A stretch of 64,000 nt of DNA from Lentibacter algarum (GCF_018860975.1 NZ_JAHKQI010000003.1:200854-264853); one strand, 5' to 3'. Positions 1-8,413 are shown, numbered from the stretch's first letter. Notes: generated by a model not told the origin, from the sequence alone. Numbers and translations: made by a program.

Positions 1-37
1 ACGCATTATGCACTGTGGTATGCACTGCGGTATGCAC
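1..37. repeat. 12-bp-period tandem repeat, copy 1 of 2
   Basis: TATGCAC occurs at 7, 19 and 31, exactly 12 bases apart, with spacers CTGTGG and CTGCGG. A nearly identical block lies at 38546-38582. Both start with ACGCAT and both have the 11-mer GCGTTAACCAC close by (71-81 here). The copy may extend left of the window. It lies about 120 bases upstream of homoserine dehydrogenase. Function is unknown; a dispersed intergenic repeat or a protein-binding array is possible. Confidence 0.75.
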
Positions 38-154
38 GCAGTGTGCAGCCGGTTTTCACCCCTCAAAACAGCGTTAACCACAACGCACGTTGCGCGCACT
101 TGCCCTCGCTGCTAAACCCCATTCAAACAGCTAAGAACCAGCAGGAGACAGCGG

Positions 155-1441
155 ATGACAACCCCTTTGCGCATCGGAATCGCAGGCCTTGGCACCGTCG
201 GTGTCGGCGTCGTCAAAATCATCCGCCAGAAGGCCAATCTGCTCGCCACACGTGCAGGCAGACCTATTGAAATCATTGCCGTTTCCGCCCGTTCAAAAGA
301 CAAGGATCGCGGTGTTTCTTTGGCCGGATACGCATGGGAGGATGATCCCGTAAAACTCGCTCAGCGCGACGATATCGACGTGTTCGTCGAGCTTATGGGC
401 GGGTCTGACGGCCCCGCAAAAGCCGCCACAGAAGCCGCGATAGCCGCTGGCAAAGATGTGGTCACGGCCAACAAAGCGCTGCTCGCCATTCATGGCCAGA
501 GCCTTGCCCAAACCGCTGAAAAGGCTGGTAAAATCATTCGCTTTGAAGCCGCAGTCGCTGGCGGCATTCCAGTCGTCAAAACCCTCACCGAGGGCCTTGC
601 AGGCAATGACATCACCCGTATTTTGGGCGTGATGAACGGCACATGCAATTACATCCTGACGCGCATGCAATCCGCCGGTCTGAGCTATGAAGAGGTCTTT
701 GAAGAAGCGAACCAGCTTGGCTACCTTGAGGCCGATCCCAACCTCGACGTGGGCGGCATCGACGCGGGCCACAAGCTGGCGCTATTGTCAGCAATCGCTT
801 ACGGCACGCAGGTTGATTTTGACGGTGTCGAGCTGCAAGGCATCGGCGCAATTACCATCGAGGACATCCACTCCGCCGCCGACATGGGTTACCGTATCAA
901 GCTGCTCGGCGTGGCCCAAATGACAGGCCGAGGCCTCGAGCAGCGCATGACACCATGTCTGGTGCCCGAAACCAGCCCCCTAGGCCAACTCGAAGGCGGC
1001 ACCAATATGGTCGTTCTCGAAGGCGACGCCGTCGAGCAAGTCGTGCTGCGCGGGCCCGGTGCTGGCGAGGGGCCGACTGCTTCTGCAGTTATGGGCGATG
1101 TGGTTGATATTGCACGCGGAATTCGCCCCTACAGCTTCGGTCAACCCGCCGCTGGGCTAAGCAAATCAAAGCCTGCCAGCAGTGCCGCTCCGGCGCCGTA
1201 TTACCTGCGCTTTGCCCTGCAAGACAAACCCGGCGCTCTGGCCAAAATCGCCTCCGTTCTGGGCGAGGCTGGCATCTCGATCGACCGCATGCGCCAGTAT
1301 GGCCATAGCGACACCGACGCGCCTGTTTTGATCGTAACGCATAAGGCCTCGAAGGCCGACTTAATGAGCGCAATTGAGGCAATGAGAAAGCTTGATGTCC
1401 TCACTGGCGAGCCCGTCGCGTTGCGTATTGAAGACCTCTGA
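155..1441 (+). CDS. hom: homoserine dehydrogenase
   Basis: The enzyme reduces aspartate semialdehyde to homoserine with NAD(P)H, the branch to threonine and methionine. The 428-residue protein opens with a Rossmann dinucleotide-binding loop (GLGTVGVGV, about residues 10-18), carries the family catalytic core (VMNGTCNYILTRM near 165, then a conserved Glu/Asp-rich DPNLDVGGIDAGHK stretch near 195-208), and ends in an ACT domain (about 345-425) expected to bind threonine or another amino acid effector. Length fits the ACT-containing bacterial class. The ATG at 155 is preceded by AGGAG at 142-146. It is followed 59 bases later by recJ on the same strand. Aspartate kinase, the first enzyme of the pathway, lies 7 kb downstream but not in the same operon. 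Confidence 0.97.
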   Translation: MTTPLRIGIAGLGTVGVGVVKIIRQKANLLATRAGRPIEIIAVSARSKDKDRGVSLAGYAWEDDPVKLAQRDDIDVFVELMGGSDGPAKAATEAAIAAGKDVVTANKALLAIHGQSLAQTAEKAGKIIRFEAAVAGGIPVVKTLTEGLAGNDITRILGVMNGTCNYILTRMQSAGLSYEEVFEEANQLGYLEADPNLDVGGIDAGHKLALLSAIAYGTQVDFDGVELQGIGAITIEDIHSAADMGYRIKLLGVAQMTGRGLEQRMTPCLVPETSPLGQLEGGTNMVVLEGDAVEQVVLRGPGAGEGPTASAVMGDVVDIARGIRPYSFGQPAAGLSKSKPASSAAPAPYYLRFALQDKPGALAKIASVLGEAGISIDRMRQYGHSDTDAPVLIVTHKASKADLMSAIEAMRKLDVLTGEPVALRIEDL

Positions 1442-1500
1442 TTGCACGCGAGGCCGAACTGAGCCAAACTGCGATGCAGAACCGGTAAAAGCAGGCTGAT

Positions 1501-3246
1501 ATGTCTTTTCTTGGCATCACAAAATCCCTCACTGGCCGTGCATGGCTCGGCCCGTCTGTCGAGCTTGACCGCGCCGCCGAAGCTATCGCTCAGGCGACAG
1601 GCTTGCCGCGCGCTTTGTCACAAGTTCTAGCCCGTCGTGGTGTGGCCGCGAGCGAAGCCGAGGCGTTCCTCGCCCCGCAGTTACGTGACCTTCTCCCAGA
1701 CCCACGCTCGCTCAAGGACATGGAGCTTGCATCAAGCCGTTTGGTGCAGGCCTTGGACGCCCGAGAGCGCATTGCTGTTTTTGCCGATTACGACGTTGAC
1801 GGCGGCACTTCGGCGGCACTCTTGCTCGACTGGTTGCGCCAACAAAATCACGACGCCACGCTCTATATCCCTGACCGGATCGACGAGGGCTACGGCCCCA
1901 ATGCACCAGCGATCGAGATGCTTGCCAGCGCGCATGATCTGATCATCTGCGTTGACTGCGGCACCGTCAGTCACGAGGCCTTGGCCGCGGCAAAAGGCAC
2001 TGATGTCATCGTGCTTGATCACCATTTGGGTGGTGAAACGCTGCCAGACGTGCTGGCCGTAGTGAACCCCAACCGGCAAGACGAGAGTGGCGATCTGGCG
2101 CACTTATGTGCGGCTGCCGTGGTCTTTCTGACCCTTGTTGATGCGGGACGTATTCTGCGTGAGAAATCCCGCCAAGGCCCTGATCTTATTGCCATGCTTG
2201 ACTTGGTCGCTCTCGGAACTGTAGCCGATGTTGCACCGCTTGTCGGGGTCAACCGCGCCTTTGTTGTGCAGGGGCTCAAAGTCATGTCACGGCGCGCGCG
2301 TGCAGGGCTCGTGGCGCTCAGTGACGTCGGCAGGCTTGATACCGCGCCCAAGGCCTATCACCTCGGGTTTGTGCTCGGGCCGCGCATCAACGCAGGCGGG
2401 CGCATCGGCAAAGCCGATCTTGGCGCAAGGCTGCTTGCCTGCACCGATATGCATGAGGCCAAGAGCATGGCCGAGCGACTTGATCAGCTCAACTCCGAGC
2501 GCCGCGCGATCGAGGATGAAGTGCGTGCAGCCGCACTTGCTCAGGCCGAAGAACGCGGGCTCGATCTGCCGCTGGTTTGGGCCGCTGGCGAAGGCTGGCA
2601 TGCCGGTGTCGTTGGCATCGTTGCCTCGCGCCTGAAAGAGGCCACTGGCCGCCCTGCCGTGGTCATCGGATTTGATGGCGATGAGGGCAAAGGCTCGGGC
2701 CGGTCTGTGAGCGGAATTGACCTCGGAGCCTCGGTGCAAAAGCTCATGCATGAAGAGCTGATCGAGAAAGGTGGCGGACATAAGATGGCTGCTGGCCTGT
2801 CTCTGTCACGCGCACAACTTGAGCCCGCTATGGCGCGTCTGTCCGAGCTGCTCGACAAGCAAGGCGCTGGCGCGCTTGGCCCGTCTGATTTGCGCCTCGA
2901 CGGTGCGCTCATGCCCGGTGCCGCGACAGAAGAACTGGTGAACCAGCTCGAAGCCGCTGGCCCTTACGGAGCTGCAGCCCCCGGCCCGCGCTTTGCCTTC
3001 CCCGATTGCGCCATACACTTTGCCAAGAAAGTCGGAGAAAGCCACTTGCGCCTCACGTTTTCCGACGGCACAGGCCCCCGACTGAACGCTATCGCCTTTG
3101 GTGCATACGACACGGCCCTAGGCCCGGCCCTGGAGAATCACGGCGGCGCACGCTTTCACCTCACAGGCCGCCTCGAACTCAATACCTGGCAAGGGCGCAC
3201 CTCCGTTCAGCTTCGTCTTGATGACGCAGCCCCTGCGAACACCTAG
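1501..3246 (+). CDS. recJ: single-stranded-DNA-specific exonuclease RecJ
   Basis: RecJ degrades single-stranded DNA 5' to 3' in recombinational and mismatch repair. The 581-residue protein has the DHH phosphoesterase signatures: motif I FADYDVDGGTSAALL (about 94-108, with the Asp pair for metal binding) and motif III LDHHLGG (about 172-178), followed by a DHHA1 domain with a GGGHKMAAG segment (near 424-432) and a C-terminal OB-like region. Length matches alphaproteobacterial RecJ. The ribosome binding site before the ATG at 1501 is weak (AGCAGG). Motif I has Val and Gly where many RecJ proteins have Ala and Val/Ala, a mild substitution that should not stop activity. Confidence 0.96.
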   Translation: MSFLGITKSLTGRAWLGPSVELDRAAEAIAQATGLPRALSQVLARRGVAASEAEAFLAPQLRDLLPDPRSLKDMELASSRLVQALDARERIAVFADYDVDGGTSAALLLDWLRQQNHDATLYIPDRIDEGYGPNAPAIEMLASAHDLIICVDCGTVSHEALAAAKGTDVIVLDHHLGGETLPDVLAVVNPNRQDESGDLAHLCAAAVVFLTLVDAGRILREKSRQGPDLIAMLDLVALGTVADVAPLVGVNRAFVVQGLKVMSRRARAGLVALSDVGRLDTAPKAYHLGFVLGPRINAGGRIGKADLGARLLACTDMHEAKSMAERLDQLNSERRAIEDEVRAAALAQAEERGLDLPLVWAAGEGWHAGVVGIVASRLKEATGRPAVVIGFDGDEGKGSGRSVSGIDLGASVQKLMHEELIEKGGGHKMAAGLSLSRAQLEPAMARLSELLDKQGAGALGPSDLRLDGALMPGAATEELVNQLEAAGPYGAAAPGPRFAFPDCAIHFAKKVGESHLRLTFSDGTGPRLNAIAFGAYDTALGPALENHGGARFHLTGRLELNTWQGRTSVQLRLDDAAPANT

Positions 3247-3329
3247 CCTGTGAAAAAAGTTGAAAACAGCCGCACATTTGCTATTGCGCGCCGCCCCCGC
3301 ATTGCCTAAATAGCGCCTCACGGTGGTAT

Positions 3330-3404
3330 GTCCCGTTCGTCTATCGGTTAGGACGTCAGGTTTTCAACCTGAAAAGAGGGGTTCGATTCCCCTACGGGAT
3401 GCCA
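3330..3404 (+). tRNA. tRNA-Glu (anticodon TTC)
   Basis: The cloverleaf can be drawn from sequence: acceptor arms GTCCCGT and ACGGGAT, anticodon stem TCAGG/CCTGA around loop TTTTCAA giving anticodon TTC, T-arm loop TTCGATT closed by GGGG/CCCC, discriminator G and an encoded CCA. Length is 75 bases including CCA. It stands alone between recJ and msrB; no integrated element follows its 3' end. Confidence 0.96.
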
Positions 3405-3521
3405 CCGTATTTCCCCACTTTCCCGTTGTCACGTTTGCATGAGCATATACAGCTTGCCCCTTGGCAAACGACGCGTCTGCGCCCACATTATGCATCAGAC
3501 ACAAATGCGCGGAGGTCACCC

Positions 3522-3968
3522 ATGACATACGAAAAATCAGACGCAGCCCTTGCCCGCCTGACACCTGAGCAACGCTTTGTTACCCAAGAGAGCGGCACAG
3601 AGCGGCCCTTTACAGGCGAGTATAACAGCAACTTCGAAGCCGGGCTCTATGTTGATATCGTCTCAGGAGAGCCGCTGTTTGCTTCGGCAGACAAGTTCGA
3701 ATCAGGTTGCGGTTGGCCGAGCTTTTCAAAGCCAGTTGTCCCAGCGCATGTAGCCGAGCTAACTGACGAAACACACGGCATGGTCCGTACCGAAGTGCGC
3801 TCGACGCATGGCGACAGTCACTTGGGGCATGTTTTCCCTGACGGGCCGAAGGAAAGCGGCGGCTTGCGCTATTGCATCAACTCCGCAAGCCTGCGCTTTA
3901 TTGCCAAAGCCGACATGGAAGCCGAGGGCTATGGCGACTATTTGAACCAAGTGGAGGACGCGAGATGA
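3522..3968 (+). CDS. msrB: peptide-methionine (R)-S-oxide reductase MsrB
   Basis: MsrB reduces methionine-R-sulfoxide in proteins and relies on thioredoxin for recycling. The 148-residue protein contains the SelR/MsrB fold with the GCGWPSF motif (Cys63), HLGHVF (about 100-105) and catalytic RYCIN (Cys118). These are its only two cysteines, so it belongs to the form lacking the CxxC zinc site; Cys63 is the likely resolving cysteine. The ATG at 3522 is chosen over upstream in-frame starts because a clean GGAGGT lies at 3511-3516. Its stop overlaps the msrA start (ATGA), so the two are translationally coupled and together handle both sulfoxide epimers. Confidence 0.96.
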   Translation: MTYEKSDAALARLTPEQRFVTQESGTERPFTGEYNSNFEAGLYVDIVSGEPLFASADKFESGCGWPSFSKPVVPAHVAELTDETHGMVRTEVRSTHGDSHLGHVFPDGPKESGGLRYCINSASLRFIAKADMEAEGYGDYLNQVEDAR

Positions 3969-4471
3969 CAGAACGTGCAGTATTGGCTGGCGGCTGCTTT
4001 TGGGGCATGCAAGACCTGATCCGCAAGCTGCCGGGCGTCAAGGCCACACGCGTTGGCTACACTGGCGGCGATGTTGAAAACGCGACCTACCGCGATCATG
4101 GCACCCACGCTGAAGGCATCGAGATCATCTTTGATCCGGCGCAGGTGAGCTATCGCAAGCTGCTTGAGTTCTTCTTTCAGATCCACGATCCGAGCACCGT
4201 GAACCAGCAAGGCAATGATCGCGGCATGTCGTATCGCTCGGCGATCTACTATGTCGATGAGGCACAAAAGGCTGTGGCCGAAGACACCATCGCCGATGTC
4301 AACGCCTCCGGCCTTTGGCCTGCACGCGTTGTCACCGAGCTTGAGCCTGTCGGTGCCTTTTGGGAGGCCGAGCCAGAGCACCAAGATTATCTAGAGCGCC
4401 TGCCAAACGGCTACACCTGTCATTTTGTGCGGCCTGGTTGGACTTTGCCCAAGCGCGACGCAGCCGAATAG
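3965..4471 (+). CDS. msrA: peptide-methionine (S)-S-oxide reductase MsrA
   Basis: MsrA reduces methionine-S-sulfoxide, complementing MsrB. The 168-residue protein has the catalytic GCFWG motif with Cys11 near the N-terminus, the family segment VGYTGG (about 31-36), the HDPST region, and a C-terminal cysteine in GYTCHF (near 155) that probably serves as resolving residue. The start ATG at 3965 overlaps the msrB stop by four bases. Its stop TAG shares its last base with the GTG proposed as the selO start, so msrB, msrA and selO look like one tightly coupled operon. Confidence 0.96.
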   Translation: MTERAVLAGGCFWGMQDLIRKLPGVKATRVGYTGGDVENATYRDHGTHAEGIEIIFDPAQVSYRKLLEFFFQIHDPSTVNQQGNDRGMSYRSAIYYVDEAQKAVAEDTIADVNASGLWPARVVTELEPVGAFWEAEPEHQDYLERLPNGYTCHFVRPGWTLPKRDAAE

Positions 4472-5919
4472 TGTTGTTTAACTTTGACAACACCTACGCG
4501 CGCGAGCTTGAGGGCTTCTATGTCTCGCAAATCGGCGCGCCCGCCCCTGCACCTAAGATGCTCGCTTTCAATTCCGGGTTGGCGGCAGAACTGGGTTTGG
4601 ATGCCACTGCGCTCAACAACGAGCAAGGCGCGCGCATCTTTGCCGGTAGCGAAATGCCCGAAGGGGCTTCCCCCCTTTCGATGGCTTATGCCGGGCATCA
4701 GTTCGGCAATTTCTCGGCACAGCTTGGAGACGGACGTGCACTGCTCTTGGGCGAGGTCATAGACACCAACGGCAAGCGCCGCGACATTCACCTCAAAGGC
4801 TCGGGCCGCACACCGTTTTCACGCGGTGGCGACGGAAAAGCCGTGATCGGCCCTGTGCTGCGCGAATACCTGATCGGCGAGGCCATGCATGCGCTCGGCG
4901 TGCCAACAACCCGCGCCCTTGCGGCTGTCACCACAGGCGCACAAGTGATGCGCGAAGGCCCGCAGCCCGGCGCAGTTCTGGCGCGTGTGGCATCTTCTCA
5001 CTTGCGCGTTGGCACCTTTCAGTTTTTCGCGGCAAGAGGCGAGGCCGACCGCGTAAAGCAGCTGGCTGACTACGCGATCGTGAGGCACTATCCAGATCTC
5101 GCCGAGGCCGACGCTCCCTATGAAGAGCTGCTGCGCGCCGTGATGAATCGGCAAGCCAGCCTGATCGCAAAGTGGATGAGCCTAGGCTTTGTGCATGGGG
5201 TGATGAACACTGACAACATGACAATTTCAGGCGAAACCATCGACTATGGCCCCTGCGCCTTTCTCGACGCTTACAACCCCAAAGCGGTGTTTTCCTCTAT
5301 CGACCAGTTCGGCCGCTACGCTTACTCCAGCCAGCCTGCAATCGGCGGTTGGAACCTTGCGCGTTTGGCCGAAAGCCTACTTGATCTGATCAACCCTGAC
5401 AGCGACGAAGCCGTGCGCATTGCCACTGAAATATTAGCAGAGTATCTGCCGGCCTATGAGGCTGAATGGCTTGATCTGATGCGTTCCAAGCTCGGGTTAT
5501 TCACATCACAAGAGGGTGATAAGCGGCTGGTAGATCATCTCTTTTCTGCAATGCATGAAGCCCGCGCCGACTTCACTCAGGTCTTTCGAGCCTTGCCTGA
5601 CCCAGCGACAGCCGCACCACTGTTTGAGACCGCACCCGAGGCGTTTGAAGCTTGGTTGCCGCTCTATGCAGCTCGCTTACAAACCGAGCCTGAAGCCCCA
5701 AGGCGCAAGGCGTTGATGGATGGGGTTAACCCTGTGTATATCCCTCGAAATCACAAGGTCGAGGAGGCTCTTAGCGCCGCATCCGAAGGTGACATCTTGC
5801 CGTTTGAAGCCCTGCTCAAACTGTTGCAAACTCCCTTTCATCCACAGGCCGGTTTTGAAAGTTACGCCGAGCCTGCTCCTGCCGAATTCGGGCCATACAG
5901 AACTTTTTGTGGAACATGA
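4471..5919 (+). CDS. selO: protein adenylyltransferase SelO (YdiU family)
   Basis: SelO is a pseudokinase-fold enzyme that transfers AMP from ATP to protein hydroxyls and is linked in other bacteria to redox stress. Visible hallmarks are LKGSGRTPFSRGGDGKA and REYLIGEAMHALGVPT (nucleotide-binding Lys, Arg and Glu region), HGVMNTDNM with the catalytic Asp/Asn pair, and the DYGP metal-binding motif. The protein ends in FCGT, with Cys third from the end where eukaryotic homologues carry selenocysteine. The start is taken as GTG 4471 (TTG 4474 is possible) because homologues begin just before FDNTYAREL; this gives 482 residues. It overlaps the msrA stop by one base, supporting a shared oxidative-damage role (inference). 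Confidence 0.93.
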   Translation: MLFNFDNTYARELEGFYVSQIGAPAPAPKMLAFNSGLAAELGLDATALNNEQGARIFAGSEMPEGASPLSMAYAGHQFGNFSAQLGDGRALLLGEVIDTNGKRRDIHLKGSGRTPFSRGGDGKAVIGPVLREYLIGEAMHALGVPTTRALAAVTTGAQVMREGPQPGAVLARVASSHLRVGTFQFFAARGEADRVKQLADYAIVRHYPDLAEADAPYEELLRAVMNRQASLIAKWMSLGFVHGVMNTDNMTISGETIDYGPCAFLDAYNPKAVFSSIDQFGRYAYSSQPAIGGWNLARLAESLLDLINPDSDEAVRIATEILAEYLPAYEAEWLDLMRSKLGLFTSQEGDKRLVDHLFSAMHEARADFTQVFRALPDPATAAPLFETAPEAFEAWLPLYAARLQTEPEAPRRKALMDGVNPVYIPRNHKVEEALSAASEGDILPFEALLKLLQTPFHPQAGFESYAEPAPAEFGPYRTFCGT

Positions 5920-5953
5920 AGTAAGAGGCGCAAGCCTTTGAAATAAAGGTAAT

Positions 5954-6754
5954 ATGATGACACATCCACTATTGACTGAAGATCAGATCAACGCCTTTCA
6001 ACGAGATGGGGTTACTGTCATTCGGGGGCTGTTTGCGGATCACGTCGAGACCCTTCGCCGCGGCATCGAGGCCAATATGCAAGCACCCGGCCCCTATGCT
6101 TCCGAGAACAAAAAGGAAGGGCAGACAGGCCGCTTCTTTGATGACTATTGCAACTGGGAGCGTATCCCGGAGTTTGCTGAGGTGATCAAAACTTCGCCTG
6201 CGGCCGAGGTCGCCGCTGACCTCATGCGCTCGAAAAGTGTGCAGATGTTTCATGATCATGTTCTTGTCAAAGAGCCAGGAACGTCGATGGCAACGCCGTG
6301 GCACACTGACGGGCCCTACTACTTTGTAGAAGGCCAGCAAACAGTGAGCTTCTGGTCGCCGCTTGATCACGTCACCGATGCCAGCCTGCGCTGCGTTGCT
6401 GGCTCGCACAGATGGGAGAAGCCGGTGTTGCCGACGCGCTGGACCAGCGAGGAAAGTTTCTTCGCCAACAAGGACGACTATATGCCGATTCCTGATCCTG
6501 ACGCCGAGGGCATGACCATTTGTGAGTGGGAAATGGAACCGGGCGATGCTGTTGCCTTCAACTATAGCATCCTGCACGGCGCACGCGGCAACACATCAGA
6601 CACCCGCCGCCGCGCCTTTAGCCTGCGATTGGTCGGTGATGATGCACGCTATGTCACCCGCCCGGGGCCAACTTCACCGCCCTATCCGGGCCACGAAATG
6701 CAAGCCGGACAACGCCTTCGCGAAGACTGGTTCCCGATTTTGTTGCAACGTTAA
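5954..6754 (+). CDS. phytanoyl-CoA dioxygenase (PhyH) family protein
   Basis: This is a predicted Fe(II)/2-oxoglutarate-dependent oxygenase of 266 residues. The metal triad is visible as His117 and Asp119 in PWHTDGPYYF and His208 in YSILHGARGN; the following RRRAFSLRLV supplies an Arg likely to bind 2-oxoglutarate. Length and motif spacing are typical of PhyH proteins. Substrate is not predictable from sequence; the family oxidises acyl-CoAs, small amines, ectoine and others. Either ATG 5954 or ATG 5957 could start it. It follows selO by 34 bases and may be read from the same transcript. Confidence 0.9.
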   Translation: MMTHPLLTEDQINAFQRDGVTVIRGLFADHVETLRRGIEANMQAPGPYASENKKEGQTGRFFDDYCNWERIPEFAEVIKTSPAAEVAADLMRSKSVQMFHDHVLVKEPGTSMATPWHTDGPYYFVEGQQTVSFWSPLDHVTDASLRCVAGSHRWEKPVLPTRWTSEESFFANKDDYMPIPDPDAEGMTICEWEMEPGDAVAFNYSILHGARGNTSDTRRRAFSLRLVGDDARYVTRPGPTSPPYPGHEMQAGQRLREDWFPILLQR

Positions 6755-6810
6755 AGCGCTTCGCTATACACTCGAAACACCACGCGAGCACATAGGGAAC
6801 GGCCCTGCGG

Positions 6811-7287
6811 ATGACCCTGCAAAACATCAAACAACTGCCAATTTCACTAAAAGGCGCGGGCAAAACCGACGTGCGCGGCCAGTTTGCTGCGTTGTGCTAT
6901 CGCATTCGCAACGACAAACCCGAAGTATTGCTAATCACGTCACGCGGCTCACAACGCTGGATCATCCCCAAAGGCTGGCCAATGCACGGCAAAACACCCG
7001 GTGAATGTGCATTGCAGGAAGCCTGGGAAGAAGCCGGTGTGAAGGGCAAAGCCATCGAGCGCTGCCTCGGGATCTATTCCTACAACAAGTTCATCGGCCC
7101 CGAAAAAGGCATCCCCTGCGTGGCAATGGTCTATCCCGTTCGCGTGAAGGCCCTCGCCGAGAGTTTCCCTGAGAAAGGCCAGCGCCGCCGCAAGTGGTTT
7201 TCGCTCAAGAAAGCCGCGGCCAAAGTGAGCGAGCGCGAGTTAAAACAGATCCTCAAAACCTTTGATCCGAAGGCGCTCAAGCGATGA
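6811..7287 (+). CDS. Nudix hydrolase (diphosphoinositol-phosphatase-like subgroup)
   Basis: Nudix proteins hydrolyse nucleoside diphosphates linked to another moiety. In this 158-residue protein the Nudix box spans residues 55-77 (starts GWPMHG, ends QEAWEEAGV). Two consensus positions are changed: the first Glu is Lys61 and the Arg is Gln69, while Glu70, Glu73 and Glu74 remain. The surrounding WIIPKGWP context resembles the DIPP-like group common in alphaproteobacteria. Activity may be altered. Its stop overlaps the start of the DUF1178 gene (ATGA), which in turn overlaps an SDR gene, making a three-gene unit. Substrate unknown. Confidence 0.9.
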   Translation: MTLQNIKQLPISLKGAGKTDVRGQFAALCYRIRNDKPEVLLITSRGSQRWIIPKGWPMHGKTPGECALQEAWEEAGVKGKAIERCLGIYSYNKFIGPEKGIPCVAMVYPVRVKALAESFPEKGQRRRKWFSLKKAAAKVSERELKQILKTFDPKALKR

Positions 7288-7706
7288 TCAGCTTCTCGCT
7301 CAAATGTGCTGCCGGTCATAGCTTTGACAGCTGGTTTCAGTCGTCTTCCGCGTTTGACAAGCTGCACCGATCCGGGCTGGTTGTCTGCGCTATCTGTGGC
7401 TCGTCTGACATCAGCAAGCAGATCATGGCTCCAAATGTGAGCACCTCCCATAGCAAGCCTGAAAGCCCGCTTTCAACGCCGCAAAGCCCAAATGAGCAAG
7501 CCCTCGCTGACATGCGCCGCAAAGTTGAGGAAACCTCAGAAGATGTCGGAATGAGATTCGCCTCCGAGGCCCGCGCCATGCATGACGGCGACGCACCCGA
7601 GCGTTCGATCTATGGGCAGGCCAAGCCCGAAGACGCCAAAAAGCTGATCGACGATGGCGTGCCCGTTTTGCCCCTGCCCTTCATCCCGAAAAGGAAGACC
7701 AACTGA
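7284..7706 (+). CDS. DUF1178 family protein
   Basis: This 140-residue conserved protein is recognised by its N-terminal block: ISFSLKCAAGHSFDSWFQSS, then CAICGSSDISKQIMAPNVS. The cysteines at about 8, 37 and 40 with His11 look like a small zinc-ribbon-type site (inference). The middle is Pro/Ser-rich and the C-terminal half is helical and charged. No biochemical role is established for the family. It is coupled to the Nudix gene upstream and to the SDR gene downstream by overlapping stop and start codons (ATGA and TGATG). Confidence 0.9.
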   Translation: MISFSLKCAAGHSFDSWFQSSSAFDKLHRSGLVVCAICGSSDISKQIMAPNVSTSHSKPESPLSTPQSPNEQALADMRRKVEETSEDVGMRFASEARAMHDGDAPERSIYGQAKPEDAKKLIDDGVPVLPLPFIPKRKTN

Positions 7707-8347
7707 TGCATATCGTGATTACAGGTGCCAACCGCGGTATCGGCGCAAAGCTCGCTGCCGACTATACCGCTGCTGGCCACACCGTCACCGGCACAGCGCG
7801 CAACACCCCGGGGCTGGCCACACTTGATGTGACAAACAAAGCCAGCCATGAGGCTTTTGCTGCAAGTATCACAACGCCGGTTGATCTGCTGGTTTGCAAT
7901 GCCGGCGTTTACCCGGACAAACACGAACAGCTTGAAGGCGGCTACCCGCCTGAAATGTGGGCAGAGGCATATGCTACCAATGTCACAGGAGTGTTTTTAA
8001 CTGTGCAAGCGCTCTTGCCCCGGCTTGAGCAAGCCAAAACCCCGAAGATCGCGATCATCTCAAGCCAAATGGCCAGCCACACCCGCGCACCGGGCGGCAG
8101 CTACATCTACCGCAGCTCTAAGGCCGCTGTGCTCAATCTCTCGCGAAACTTTGCAGCCGATTTTGCGCCAAAAGGCATCGCTGTCGGTGCCTATCACCCG
8201 GGATGGGTGCGCACCGATATGGGCGGCGCAGAAGGCGATATCGAGGTTGACCAAAGCGCGGCAGGTCTGATGGCGGAGTTTGACGCACTCTCGCTGGCCA
8301 CAACAGGCTGCTTTCGTACATGGGACGGACGTGACCACGCATACTGA
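7706..8347 (+). CDS. short-chain dehydrogenase/reductase (SDR)
   Basis: This classical SDR of 213 residues has the cofactor loop TGANRGIG (residues 6-13), NAG (65-67), a serine at about 119-120 and the catalytic Tyr135-x3-Lys139. The acidic or basic residue choosing NAD or NADP is not clear, although Arg10 and Arg32 would favour NADPH. It is shorter than typical 250-residue members, lacking part of the substrate loop, similar to the sniffer/CsgA-like subgroup. Start ATG 7706 shares a base with the DUF1178 stop. Substrate is unknown. Confidence 0.92.
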   Translation: MHIVITGANRGIGAKLAADYTAAGHTVTGTARNTPGLATLDVTNKASHEAFAASITTPVDLLVCNAGVYPDKHEQLEGGYPPEMWAEAYATNVTGVFLTVQALLPRLEQAKTPKIAIISSQMASHTRAPGGSYIYRSSKAAVLNLSRNFAADFAPKGIAVGAYHPGWVRTDMGGAEGDIEVDQSAAGLMAEFDALSLATTGCFRTWDGRDHAY

Positions 8348-8413
8348 TGCCGCTCCCTTGCCCTCGCGTTCAATCCGCTCTAAACCGCGCCAAACGCAAG
8401 TAAGAGGCCAACC

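Noticed and set aside
71-81. GTTAAC-containing 11-mer near the first repeat as a CtrA binding site
   Set aside because: CtrA sites need two TTAA half-sites with seven-base spacing; only one TTAA is here, so I report it only as part of the repeat context.
155-160. Riboswitch or attenuator in front of hom
   Set aside because: No leader peptide or conserved SAM or threonine aptamer structure is visible in the 154 bases available.
3330-3404. tRNA-Glu as an integration site for a mobile element
   Set aside because: No integrase gene and no repeated 3' tRNA end is found downstream; the next genes are ordinary chromosomal ones.
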